NCBI RefSeq assembly: GCF_015461835.1
Contig: NZ_JACOPX010000007.1
Span: 62,001-126,000 of the forward strand
DNA: 64,000 nt
From: Pseudomonas neuropathica
Lineage (GTDB): Bacteria; Pseudomonadota; Gammaproteobacteria; Pseudomonadales; Pseudomonadaceae
Reading direction: 5' to 3'
Every line of letters starts with the position of its first letter. Position 1 is the stretch's first letter. The notes beneath the pieces were generated by a model. The model had not been told where the DNA came from. It was given only the letters and a program-made list of their open reading frames with translations, and made no database searches. Positions 53,756-61,700 of the stretch are shown here, in pieces. The position numbers and the translations under genes are program-made.

Positions 53756-55569
53756 GGCAGTTGCGCCTCCATTGGGCCGCCGAGGACTTTCAGGTACTCG
53801 AGCAACGCCCAGCGTTCTTCGGGCAGCAACAGTCGGCCAATAACGCCATTGCCGCGTTCGCCGGCACGGAATTCATGGCCGCTGTTGTGGTTGCCGGTGA
53901 TGCGCGTGTCGAACAGGAAGCCATTGGTAAACGCTTCGGTGCGATACCCCAAATGTCGCGGATCGTATTCGAAGGTGCCTTTGAAAAAGGTCGTGACGCG
54001 TTCATCCTGCGGCGACAACAACTGATAAATACTCGGCACCGAGCCGTTGTGCAGAAACGGCGCGGTGGCCCAGACACCCGCCAGCGGGCGCGCCTTGTAG
54101 GCGAGTTTTTCGCGCACGCCGATGGGCAGGCCAAAGCCGTCCAGTCGGGGCTTCTCCTGTGGCGTGACGTGGGCTTCGCGGTAGGCGCGTTCTTCGACGA
54201 AGGCGGTGACGTAAGCCAGGCCTTTGGCCACCGACATTTGGCTCAGGTCCAGTGGCGCCTTGGGTGTCGGATGCAGTTTGACGTCCATTTGTTCCAGCTC
54301 TTTCAGATCCCACTGCAGAGCGGTCAGGTCGAAACGGTGGCTGGCGATATTGTTGGCGGCGGTCGGGTCGGTGCCGATGACAGCGACCGGCAGCATGTGC
54401 AAAAGCTGCACCCAGCGCTCACCTTCCTGGGTCTGGCGCGGGACATGGCAACCGGCGCAATTCTCGGTAAACAGCGTGCGCCCCTTGGCTGCCAGGGGTT
54501 TGTCGATGGCGCCAAACAGATCCTCTGGCCAAGTGGGGGGCTTGAGCTTTTGCAGGGTTTCTTCGATCTTGTGCAGATCACGCACGCGCACACTTGAGGC
54601 ATAGCGTGCTTCGCCTTGCAGTGGCTGGCCGTTGTCATCGAAAAAATTCAGGGTGGCGCCGACGCCCAACGCTTCACCGATATTGCGCGCCATCGGCTGC
54701 TGTGCCGAGCCGTTCCACTGTACCCAGTCGAATGACCACATATCCCAGAGCTGCGGATAATCCACCGGGGCATTGGCCACGCGGTAGTTGGCGGGGGAAA
54801 TCGCATCGCCAAACGTCGCGTTGGCAATGCGTCCGAAGGCATCGGCGCGGCCGGGGCCTTCTTCGGTCGGGTAGAGGCCGCGATGGGTATCGTTCCAGGC
54901 GACTTTGAGGAATGTATTCAGTGAGGTTTTGAAGTCTTTGCGCAATTGCTCGTGACGCGCGTCGTATTCGTCGCCCAGCACGGTTCTGGCGAAACGTTCG
55001 AATTTCCATGGGTTGTAGTAAGTCGCGGTCAGACTTGCCACCAATGCCTGTCCGAAACTGCCGCCGCGCAAAGTCGGCACACTGGACGGCAGCACATGTT
55101 GCGCGGTACCCCCGTCAATTCGCACGGCCTGACCTTGGAAGCGCAATTCGCCGGTGTGGCAAGCGGCGCAAGTGATGTCCAGATATTGCTCGGTGCTGCC
55201 GGGATTCTGATGTCGGGCAAAACCGACGGGGAGGTTGCCGGGGTTGTTCGTCGTGGCTTTCTGCTGCGGGTCGATCAGAAAACCGAAACGCGCCAGGTAA
55301 TCAGGCGAGGCGAAACGTTGCGCCGAGAAGGGCAGCTCCAGCGCCTGGAACCACTCATAGCGCAGGCCTTTGACCTGCGTACCCTGAGGCGTGAAATAGT
55401 AGGTTTGCCGGTCTTCGTCACTCCACTGATCAAGGTAATGCACCTGCTCGGCGGGGGTGTAGAAGGGCAATTTCGGATTGGCGACGTAATACAGGACCAC
55501 GGCGAGAACCAGTCCCAGCAGCACGACGATCAGGGTCAGCACACGGAATAAGAGGCGCAAGATAAACAT
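53752..55569 (-). CDS. Di-heme cytochrome c, RoxA/peroxidase-like
   Basis: A 605-residue protein with an N-terminal membrane anchor (LLFRVLTLIVVLLGLVLAVVLYYV). Two heme c sites are visible: CAACH at about residue 135 and CAGCH at about 371. The C-terminal GVWATAPFLHNGSVPSIYQLL is shared with the MauG/RoxA/CcpA superfamily. The length is about twice that of ordinary di-heme peroxidases and is closer to RoxA-like enzymes. The role is not known. Together with the coupled catalase-fold gene it forms a two-gene envelope heme unit. Confidence 0.88.
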   Translation of the reverse strand: MFILRLLFRVLTLIVVLLGLVLAVVLYYVANPKLPFYTPAEQVHYLDQWSDEDRQTYYFTPQGTQVKGLRYEWFQALELPFSAQRFASPDYLARFGFLIDPQQKATTNNPGNLPVGFARHQNPGSTEQYLDITCAACHTGELRFQGQAVRIDGGTAQHVLPSSVPTLRGGSFGQALVASLTATYYNPWKFERFARTVLGDEYDARHEQLRKDFKTSLNTFLKVAWNDTHRGLYPTEEGPGRADAFGRIANATFGDAISPANYRVANAPVDYPQLWDMWSFDWVQWNGSAQQPMARNIGEALGVGATLNFFDDNGQPLQGEARYASSVRVRDLHKIEETLQKLKPPTWPEDLFGAIDKPLAAKGRTLFTENCAGCHVPRQTQEGERWVQLLHMLPVAVIGTDPTAANNIASHRFDLTALQWDLKELEQMDVKLHPTPKAPLDLSQMSVAKGLAYVTAFVEERAYREAHVTPQEKPRLDGFGLPIGVREKLAYKARPLAGVWATAPFLHNGSVPSIYQLLSPQDERVTTFFKGTFEYDPRHLGYRTEAFTNGFLFDTRITGNHNSGHEFRAGERGNGVIGRLLLPEERWALLEYLKVLGGPMEAQLP

Positions 55570-55830
55570 CCTTGTCGATTTGTTCCGCTGTTATGCCTGA
55601 GCCTGGCCCCGTGCGGCAAGTGGCCATTACGCCAGATGATGCAAGAAGAAACGACACCAATTGCCGGGACGAGATGACAGAAGCTTCATCGTCGCTTCGC
55701 GCCAATGCGTTTTAATCCCTGAACTTATCGGAAGATTCCTGCTCTCATGCCGGTAGCCATTGGTCGTGGCGGCCTGATAAGCTCGCGGCTTTACTCGATT
55801 GCCCTTTCGGCGCATGAACAAGGAAATAGC

Positions 55831-56547
55831 ATGAAACAGCATCGGTTGGCGGCGGCGGTTGCCCTGGTTAGCCTGGTCCTCGCGGGTTGTGATTCGCAGA
55901 CCAGCGTAGAGCTGAAAACCCCGGCGCAAAAAGCTTCCTACGGTATCGGCCTGAACATGGGCAAGAGCCTGGCTCAGGAAGGCATGGATGATCTGGACTC
56001 CAAAGCGGTAGCCCAGGGCATCGAAGATGCCGTCGGCAAGAAAGAACAGAAGCTGAAAGATGAAGAACTGGTTGAAGCCTTCGCCGCGCTGCAGAAGCGT
56101 GCTGAAGAGCGTATGGCCAAGATGAGCGAAGAGTCGGCAGCCGCCGGCAAGAAATTCCTCGAAGAAAATGGCAAGAAAGCCGGTGTGACAACCACTGCTT
56201 CCGGTCTGCAGTATGAAGTCGTCAAGAAAGCTGATGGCCCACAGCCTAAGCCGACTGACGTAGTGACCGTTCACTACACCGGCAAGCTGACCAACGGCAC
56301 CGTCTTCGACAGCTCCGTCGAGCGCGGCAGCCCGATCGATCTGCCGGTGAGCGGCGTGATTCCGGGTTGGGTTGAAGGTCTGCAACTGATGCACGTTGGC
56401 GAGAAGTACAAACTGTACATCCCTAGCGATCTGGCTTACGGCGCTCAGTCGCCAAGCCCGGCAATCCCGGCCAACTCGGTTCTGGTCTTCGACCTGGAAC
56501 TGCTGGCCATCAAGGATCCAGCCAAAGAAGCCGCTGCTGCCAAGTAA
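55831..56547 (+). CDS. FKBP-type peptidyl-prolyl isomerase lipoprotein
   Basis: A 238-residue FkpA/Mip-type isomerase. The signal ends LVLAGCDS (Cys about 20). The N-terminal dimerisation helices (about 28-125) show KASYGIGLNMGKSLAQEGMDDLD. The FKBP domain (about 130-228) shows VVTVHYTGKLTNGTVFDSSVERGSP and GVIPGWVEGLQLMHVGEKYKLYIPSDLAYG. It assists folding of envelope proteins by proline cis-trans isomerisation. ATG 55831 is chosen because it places the lipobox properly. A hairpin terminator follows. Confidence 0.94.
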   Translation: MKQHRLAAAVALVSLVLAGCDSQTSVELKTPAQKASYGIGLNMGKSLAQEGMDDLDSKAVAQGIEDAVGKKEQKLKDEELVEAFAALQKRAEERMAKMSEESAAAGKKFLEENGKKAGVTTTASGLQYEVVKKADGPQPKPTDVVTVHYTGKLTNGTVFDSSVERGSPIDLPVSGVIPGWVEGLQLMHVGEKYKLYIPSDLAYGAQSPSPAIPANSVLVFDLELLAIKDPAKEAAAAK

Positions 56548-56563
56548 TCGGCAAAGGCTTCAA

Positions 56564-56595
56564 CAACAACGCCTCGCTTATGCGGGGCGTTGTTG
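56564..56595 (+). terminator. Hairpin after the FKBP gene
   Basis: CAACAACGCCTCGC (56564-56577) pairs with GCGGGGCGTTGTTG (56582-56595), with one T-G pair and a TTAT loop. The T-run is weak (CATCT), so termination is likely but not certain. Confidence 0.65.
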
Positions 56596-56797
56596 CATCT
56601 GGAGTCTGGCAAGGGTAAACAGAGCGAACCGATGGCGGTCGGGAGAGTCATAGCCAATGAGACTGCCATCGCTAGCCGCCCTGAGCAGCCAAGTCAATGA
56701 AATATTGGGGTTTTTTATGTGAGTAAAAAACGCCCGATCTGAGCGCAGCCCTTATGAAACGGGGCTTTCAGCGCTGAAATGCAGCTCTGTTCACAAG

Positions 56798-56822
56798 GTT
56801 ATCCACAATTTGTGTGGATAAC
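56798..56822. promoter_or_regulatory. Two opposed consensus DnaA boxes before the YkvA gene
   Basis: GTTATCCACA (56798-56807) and TGTGGATAAC (56813-56822) are perfect inverted 10-mers with a five-base spacer, each containing the strict DnaA box TTATCCACA. They lie 20 bases before the start codon at 56842. Confidence 0.6.
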
Positions 56823-56841
56823 ATTTCAACGGGAGGAATAG

Positions 56842-57297
56842 ATGAAAGCTCCGTGGAATTTCGCTCGATTCCTGCCCTTGGCCGGCCGTCTGCTGGCGCG
56901 TGGCCGTTTACCGACCTTACTGTTTGCGGTTGCCAGCAAAGGCGCCGCGCAGGGCAATCGTCTCGGTAAACTCAAGGACGATTTACGCTTGCTTCAGGCA
57001 TTGTGCCTGGCCTACTGGCGCGGCGAGTACCGCGCTATCAGTGGCAAAGCCCTGGTGTCGGTGGTGGCGGGTTTGATGTACTTCCTCAGCCCGGTGGACG
57101 CGATTCCGGATTTCATTCCCGTATTTGGCATGCTCGACGACATCGCCGTCCTCGCCTGGCTGATGAAAACCCTCGACGATGAACTCAATGCGTTTCGCCT
57201 GTGGCGTAACCGCCAGCAACCGGAAAAACTCGCCGTGGTCGAACGGCTGCCCGACACCCCTGAACAGCTGCAACTTCAGGGACCGAAAAAAAACTGA
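56842..57297 (+). CDS. YkvA family (DUF1232) membrane protein
   Basis: A 151-residue protein. The core ALVSVVAGLMYFLSPVDAIPDFIPVFGMLDDIAVLAWLMKTLDDEL (about 73-117) is the DUF1232/YkvA signature, with the SPVDxIPDxIPxxGxxDD motif and two membrane segments. Function is unknown in general. ATG 56842 has the excellent site GGGAGGAA. The two DnaA boxes upstream suggest a link to replication control, but this is speculative. No operon partner is obvious: the next gene starts 113 bases later. Confidence 0.88.
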   Translation: MKAPWNFARFLPLAGRLLARGRLPTLLFAVASKGAAQGNRLGKLKDDLRLLQALCLAYWRGEYRAISGKALVSVVAGLMYFLSPVDAIPDFIPVFGMLDDIAVLAWLMKTLDDELNAFRLWRNRQQPEKLAVVERLPDTPEQLQLQGPKKN

Positions 57298-57409
57298 TTC
57301 TCGATCTCCTCCTACAGATAGATACCCCCCGCGACCTTGGCCGCTGTTAGGATTACACTTCTAGGGAAAAGTGCCGACTCGCTAAGTGTTGTTGTCCTAC
57401 GGGGTAGTC

Positions 57410-57751
57410 ATGGATATTCAGATAATTGCACGCGATGGCGAACCCGAATACGCGGTTCTGCCGTGGGCTCAGTATCAGGCTCTACTAAAAGCAGCAGGCA
57501 TCAACGAAACACCGTCGCGTCCGGCAGCCAAGCCGCTCGCGGCCTCACCAGACGCGATTCTTCCAGGTCTGGATCAACTACGCAGTTTGCGCGAAGGGAA
57601 GGGCATCGCCATTGAGGCGCTGGCCCGCACGGTAGGCATCAGCCCGTCATATCTGGCCATGATCGAAAGTGGCGAGCGTCAGCCCGACGCCGCGATTCGC
57701 CGCAGCCTGGCCTGGGAATTGACGGTGCCAGGGTGGAGGGATGAATCGTGA
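57410..57751 (+). CDS. Helix-turn-helix (XRE/Cro-type) regulator
   Basis: A 113-residue protein. The N-terminus ARDGEPEYAVLPWAQYQALLKAAG resembles Phd-type antitoxin beginnings. The C-terminal half is an XRE helix-turn-helix (LRSLREGKGIAIEALARTVGISPSYLAMIESGERQPD, about 67-103). It overlaps the next gene by four bases (GTGA). The combination could be an antitoxin or a regulator of the cluster. I cannot say which. ATG 57410 is used, with GGGG a few bases upstream. Confidence 0.8.
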   Translation: MDIQIIARDGEPEYAVLPWAQYQALLKAAGINETPSRPAAKPLAASPDAILPGLDQLRSLREGKGIAIEALARTVGISPSYLAMIESGERQPDAAIRRSLAWELTVPGWRDES

Positions 57752-58119
57752 GCGTACGCATCAGTCGTCAACATTGGGACGGATTGCTCGGGGAACTTGA
57801 TCAGGCGCGTCGCCAGCGCCATCTGCTGACTTATCGGGCCTTGCTCGAGCGGTTGCAATTGCCGACACCGGCCATGCAAACCCTGACGGCCGCGCTTGAA
57901 CATCTGGCCGCGCTGGATGCCAAGGCCGAACAACCGTTGCGCAGTTCGCTGGTGATCAGCCAGGGCGCCAGTCGCCTGCCGCGCACAGGTTTCTTTGAAT
58001 GCGTTGAACGTCTTGGGCGCTTTTCCGGGCCGTCCGATGGTGTTGCAGCAGCCTCTTGGCATGCTTCGGAAGTCGTCCGCGTTTTTGAATACGAGTACCC
58101 GGAATCGGCGGAGGCCTGA
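57748..58119 (+). CDS. Conserved hypothetical protein in the HTH-Sel1 cluster
   Basis: A 123-residue protein beginning with GTG inside the stop of the HTH gene. The first half is helical (RISRQHWDGLLGELDQARRQRHLLTYRALLERLQLP), with a look of a winged-helix or replication-linked fold. The second half has the striking LPRTGFFECVERLGRFSGP (about 77-95). I do not recognise a family. Overlap with both neighbours places it in a three-gene unit (57410-58527). A toxin role opposite the HTH protein is possible but not supported by any motif. Confidence 0.7.
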   Translation: MSVRISRQHWDGLLGELDQARRQRHLLTYRALLERLQLPTPAMQTLTAALEHLAALDAKAEQPLRSSLVISQGASRLPRTGFFECVERLGRFSGPSDGVAAASWHASEVVRVFEYEYPESAEA

Positions 58120-58527
58120 GTGTTTTTACGACTCAAGGCGCGGGCCAGTTACTGGCTGGCCCGTAGGCTGTTTCACTGGTCATGGTTCGTTCGACAACCG
58201 CGTGGCTGGCGCTGGCTCGAAGGGCAGTTTGCGCGCATGGCCAACCTTGGCGATGTCGGTGCGCAGAGCTTCTATGGGCACATCCTGACCTTTCGCGGTG
58301 TCGGCTTGGGCGCGCGTGAAGAAGGTGTGCGCCTGTTGCGCTTGGCGGCCCTCGCAGGCGATGGTAAAGCGGCTTACCAGGTCGGCGTGATCAGTTTGGC
58401 CGGAACGCCGAGCAAGCCGCCGGACCCTGTCGAAGCCGCACGCTGGTGGGGCATGGCTGCCAAAGCCGGGCATCCGTTGGCGGAGCTCAAATTGAAAGAG
58501 TTGAGTGCTCGCGACTCAACACTGTAA
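58120..58527 (+). CDS. Sel1-repeat protein
   Basis: A 135-residue protein starting with GTG at the base after the previous stop. The start is Arg/Trp-rich (ARASYWLARRLFHWSWFVRQPRGWRW), possibly membrane-associated. Then come Sel1-type repeats (AQSFYGHILTFRGVGLGAREEGVRLLRLAALAGD and AAYQVGVISLAGTPSKPPDPVEAARWWGMAAKAGH, about 50-125). Sel1 proteins act as scaffolds. Its partner is unknown. A perfect 12-bp terminator stem follows. Confidence 0.82.
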   Translation: MFLRLKARASYWLARRLFHWSWFVRQPRGWRWLEGQFARMANLGDVGAQSFYGHILTFRGVGLGAREEGVRLLRLAALAGDGKAAYQVGVISLAGTPSKPPDPVEAARWWGMAAKAGHPLAELKLKELSARDSTL

Positions 58528-58552
58528 ATCCATTTATGTCTGCTCAAGTAAA

Positions 58553-58580
58553 CGCGGCGTGAGGTTTTCCTCACGCCGCG
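58553..58580 (+). terminator. Intrinsic terminator after the Sel1 gene
   Basis: CGCGGCGTGAGG (58553-58564) and CCTCACGCCGCG (58569-58580) form a perfect stem around TTTT, followed by CTTGCGTTTTT. It separates the small cluster from the rhs gene. Confidence 0.85.
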
Positions 58581-58719
58581 CTTGCGTTTTTGCACGCTTG
58601 TTTATCTATGAGCGATTTTTTACAGACAAGTCCTACAGTCATCGCCTACTTGCCTGACTTCTTTCCTGATTGATCCCCCGCACAGTTCCCGCGCCTAATT
58701 TTTGCGCGAGGGAACGCTC

Positions 58720-58767
58720 ATGTTTGATCCGCTTATTCAGTCCACTTCGCACATCCGCGTGCGCTGA
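58720..58767 (+). CDS. 15-codon leader ORF overlapping the rhs start
   Basis: ATG 58720 has GAGGGAA upstream and reads MFDPLIQSTSHIRVR-stop. The stop TGA (58765-58767) shares its A with the rhs ATG (TGATG). The rhs start has no ribosome site of its own, so ribosomes that end here may re-start on rhs. It could equally be the original rhs start, separated by a frameshift. Confidence 0.5.
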   Translation: MFDPLIQSTSHIRVR

Positions 58768-61700
58768 TGGAAGCCGTCACCCGCATCGAGCAAGCACTCG
58801 ACAGCTTTCCCGCCACCCTCAGCCTTTACCGCGAACAGCTCAAGCATTGGGCCAGTCGCGCGGCGGACGAGGTCAGCCACGCGGCGGATCTGCCGTCACT
58901 GGTGGGCATGGAGCGGATCATTCGCTTCGGCTCCGATAGCACTGTCGTCAGCAGCACCGACAACGCGTTTTTCTCCGGCGTCGTCCAGTGCCCGAAGAGT
59001 GGCCCGATGCTGATCGAGAGCAAATTCGAGTCGGTCTACGACATTCCGCTCGGCAACATCGTGGTCGATGTGATCGCCATGGACGGTGGCGCAACCACCC
59101 CCATCACCCTTGATGCGCAAGGCAAGGGCTCATTCAAAGGAATACCTGGCAAGTTCTACCGGGTGCAGGTGCACAGCGCTGTCACTTCGGGTCAGGTCGA
59201 GGACCTTTTCAAAGCTTATGACGGCCTGACCGCTGAGCTGGATGGCTGGCTGCGCAGTGAATGGCAGGGGTTCAAGCCGCAGTGGTCGCAGTCGGTGGCG
59301 ACGGCGGCAGGCAACGGCATGCTGGCCGGGAGTTGGGCGGCGATCGAGGGGGTGTGGGACAGCATCAGCCTGCTCTCGGACATTCTCCAGGATCCCGGCC
59401 AGTTTGCTGAGCGCTTGGGCAGTGGTGCGGCGGATCTGATCGAGCTGGCGAAAACCGCGCCCGAGGTCATGGAGAAGCTGCAACTGCTGGTCAGTGACGA
59501 GGCGGCGCTGTGTCTATTGCTGCGCACTGCCAGCCTTTGGCTGGAGATGCTGCCACCCAGTGAAATCGCCGGCAAAACTGCTGAAGCGGCGTCGATGATG
59601 ATGGTGCAGTTGCTCATCGATGTGCTGATCAGCGTCGTCTTGACGTTCGTCAGTGGTGGCGCAGGCATCGCTTATCTGACGCTGCGTCTGGCGGATCGCG
59701 CCGTGCAATTGCTGTCGGCGGTGAAGCGTTTGGTGAAGGCGATGTTCGGCATCGTCGAAGGGTTCGTCAAATACGTCGATCAATACAAAAGCGTTGCCGT
59801 CCGAGGCATCGCCGCCGGGGTGAAAAAGGGCCCGATGCAATTGCGCTGGAATGCGCAGCGCAACACCTTGTTGAAGAAAGACGAGCATCACGACGACTCG
59901 CCGGATCAGGCGAAAAACCCTAACGGCGACAGCGCTGATTGCGTGCCCTTCACCTGCACCAACGGTTGTCCGGTGTCGATGGTCACCGGTGAGGAACTGC
60001 TGACCTTGAGCGATGCGGTGCTCGATGGCGTGTTGCCGTTTGAGTTCACGCGGTTGTACCGCTCCAGTGCCGCCGAAATCGATGTTGGGTTGGGGTTTGG
60101 CTGGAGCCATTCGCTGGCGCATCGGCTGGCGTTTGAAGGCGACTTTGTGGTCTGGGTCGATCACGAAAACCGGCGTACCCGTTTTCCGTTGCCCAGTGCT
60201 GCACGACCGGCTATTCACAACAGCCTGTCGCGGGCGGCGATTTTTCTCGGTGATGAACCGGAAGAACTGATCCTCGCGCTGGCCGGGGACACGGCGCGGT
60301 TCTATCACTTTCGCGCGGGACGGCTGACAGCGATCAGCGATGCCTATGGCAATCGTCTGACGGTGCAGCGCGATCGGTCTGACCGGGTGCAGCGCCTGGA
60401 CAATGGCGCCGGGCGTTCGCTGCTGTTGCGCTATGACCGGGCGCAGTTGCTGGGTGTTGATTATCAGGTGTTTCGCGACGGTGCCTGGGGCACCGAACAG
60501 GCGCTGGTCAGTTACCGCTACGACGCCTATCAGCACCTGATCGAAGCGAGCAACGCCGTCGGTGACAGCGAGCGCTACGACTACGACGACGCTCACGTGA
60601 TTCTGCAGCGGCAACTGGCCGGCGGCGCGAGCTTCTTCTGGGAGTGGGAGCGTTCGGGGAAAGCCGCTCGGTGTGTCAGGCACTGGGCATCGTTTTCGCA
60701 GATGGACACGCGTTACGTCTGGAATGACGACGGCAGCGTCGCAGTGCATTACGTCGACGGCACCGAAGAAACGTACGTCCACGACGAGCGTGCGCGGCTG
60801 GTGCGTAAAGTCTCGGCGGATGGCGGCGAACAGCTCAAGGCTTATGACGCCTCGGGGCGGCTGATCGCCGAGCAGGATGCCTTGGGCGCGGTCACCGAAT
60901 ACCGCTACGACGAGGTCGGACGACTGATCGCGCTGATTCCACCGGATGAAGCGCCCACGTCCTACGAGTATCGCAACGGTTTCCTTTTTCGGCGTTCGCG
61001 CGGTGACGCCGTGTGGATCTACCGGCGCAATGCCGAGGGCGATGTCACCGAAGCGGTCGACCCCGATGGTCAGGTCACCCATTACTACTACGACACCCGT
61101 GGCCAGTTGCTGTCGATCCGTTATCCGGACAGCAGCCGCCATCGCTTGGTCTGGAACAGCCTCGGCCAGTTGACCGAAGAAACCTTGCCCGACGGCGGCG
61201 TGCGGCGTTTTTCCTACGACGCGCTGGGGCGGCGGACTACCACCGCCGACGAACACGCTGCAGTCACCCGTCAGCATTGGGACGCCGTTGGCCGACTGAT
61301 TCAGACGACATTTCCTGGCGGCAGCACCCGCGCCTACAGCTACGGCGCCTACGGTCAGGTCACCGCCGAGCGCGATGAGCTTGGGCGCATCACCCGCTAC
61401 GAATACGACGACGATCTGCATCTGGTCTCGCGGCGGATCAACCCCGACGGCACGCGGGTGCAGTACCGCTATGACCATGCGCAACTGCTGCTCACCGAGA
61501 TTGAAAACGAATCAGGGGAAAAGTATCGGCTGGACTACACGCCGACCGGGCTGATTCGTCAGGAAGTCGGTTTTGACGGTCGCCGCACCGCATACGCCTA
61601 TGACCTTAACGGGCATCTGCTGGAAAAGACCGAGTTTGGTGATGACGGCTCTTGTTTGCTCACCGCTTATGAGCGCGATGCAGCCGGGCGCCTGCTGGTC

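Noticed and set aside
59514..61484. A 656-codon open frame antisense to rhs
   Set aside because: The plus strand codes for clear YD repeats throughout. The minus frame has no ribosome site or recognisable domain.
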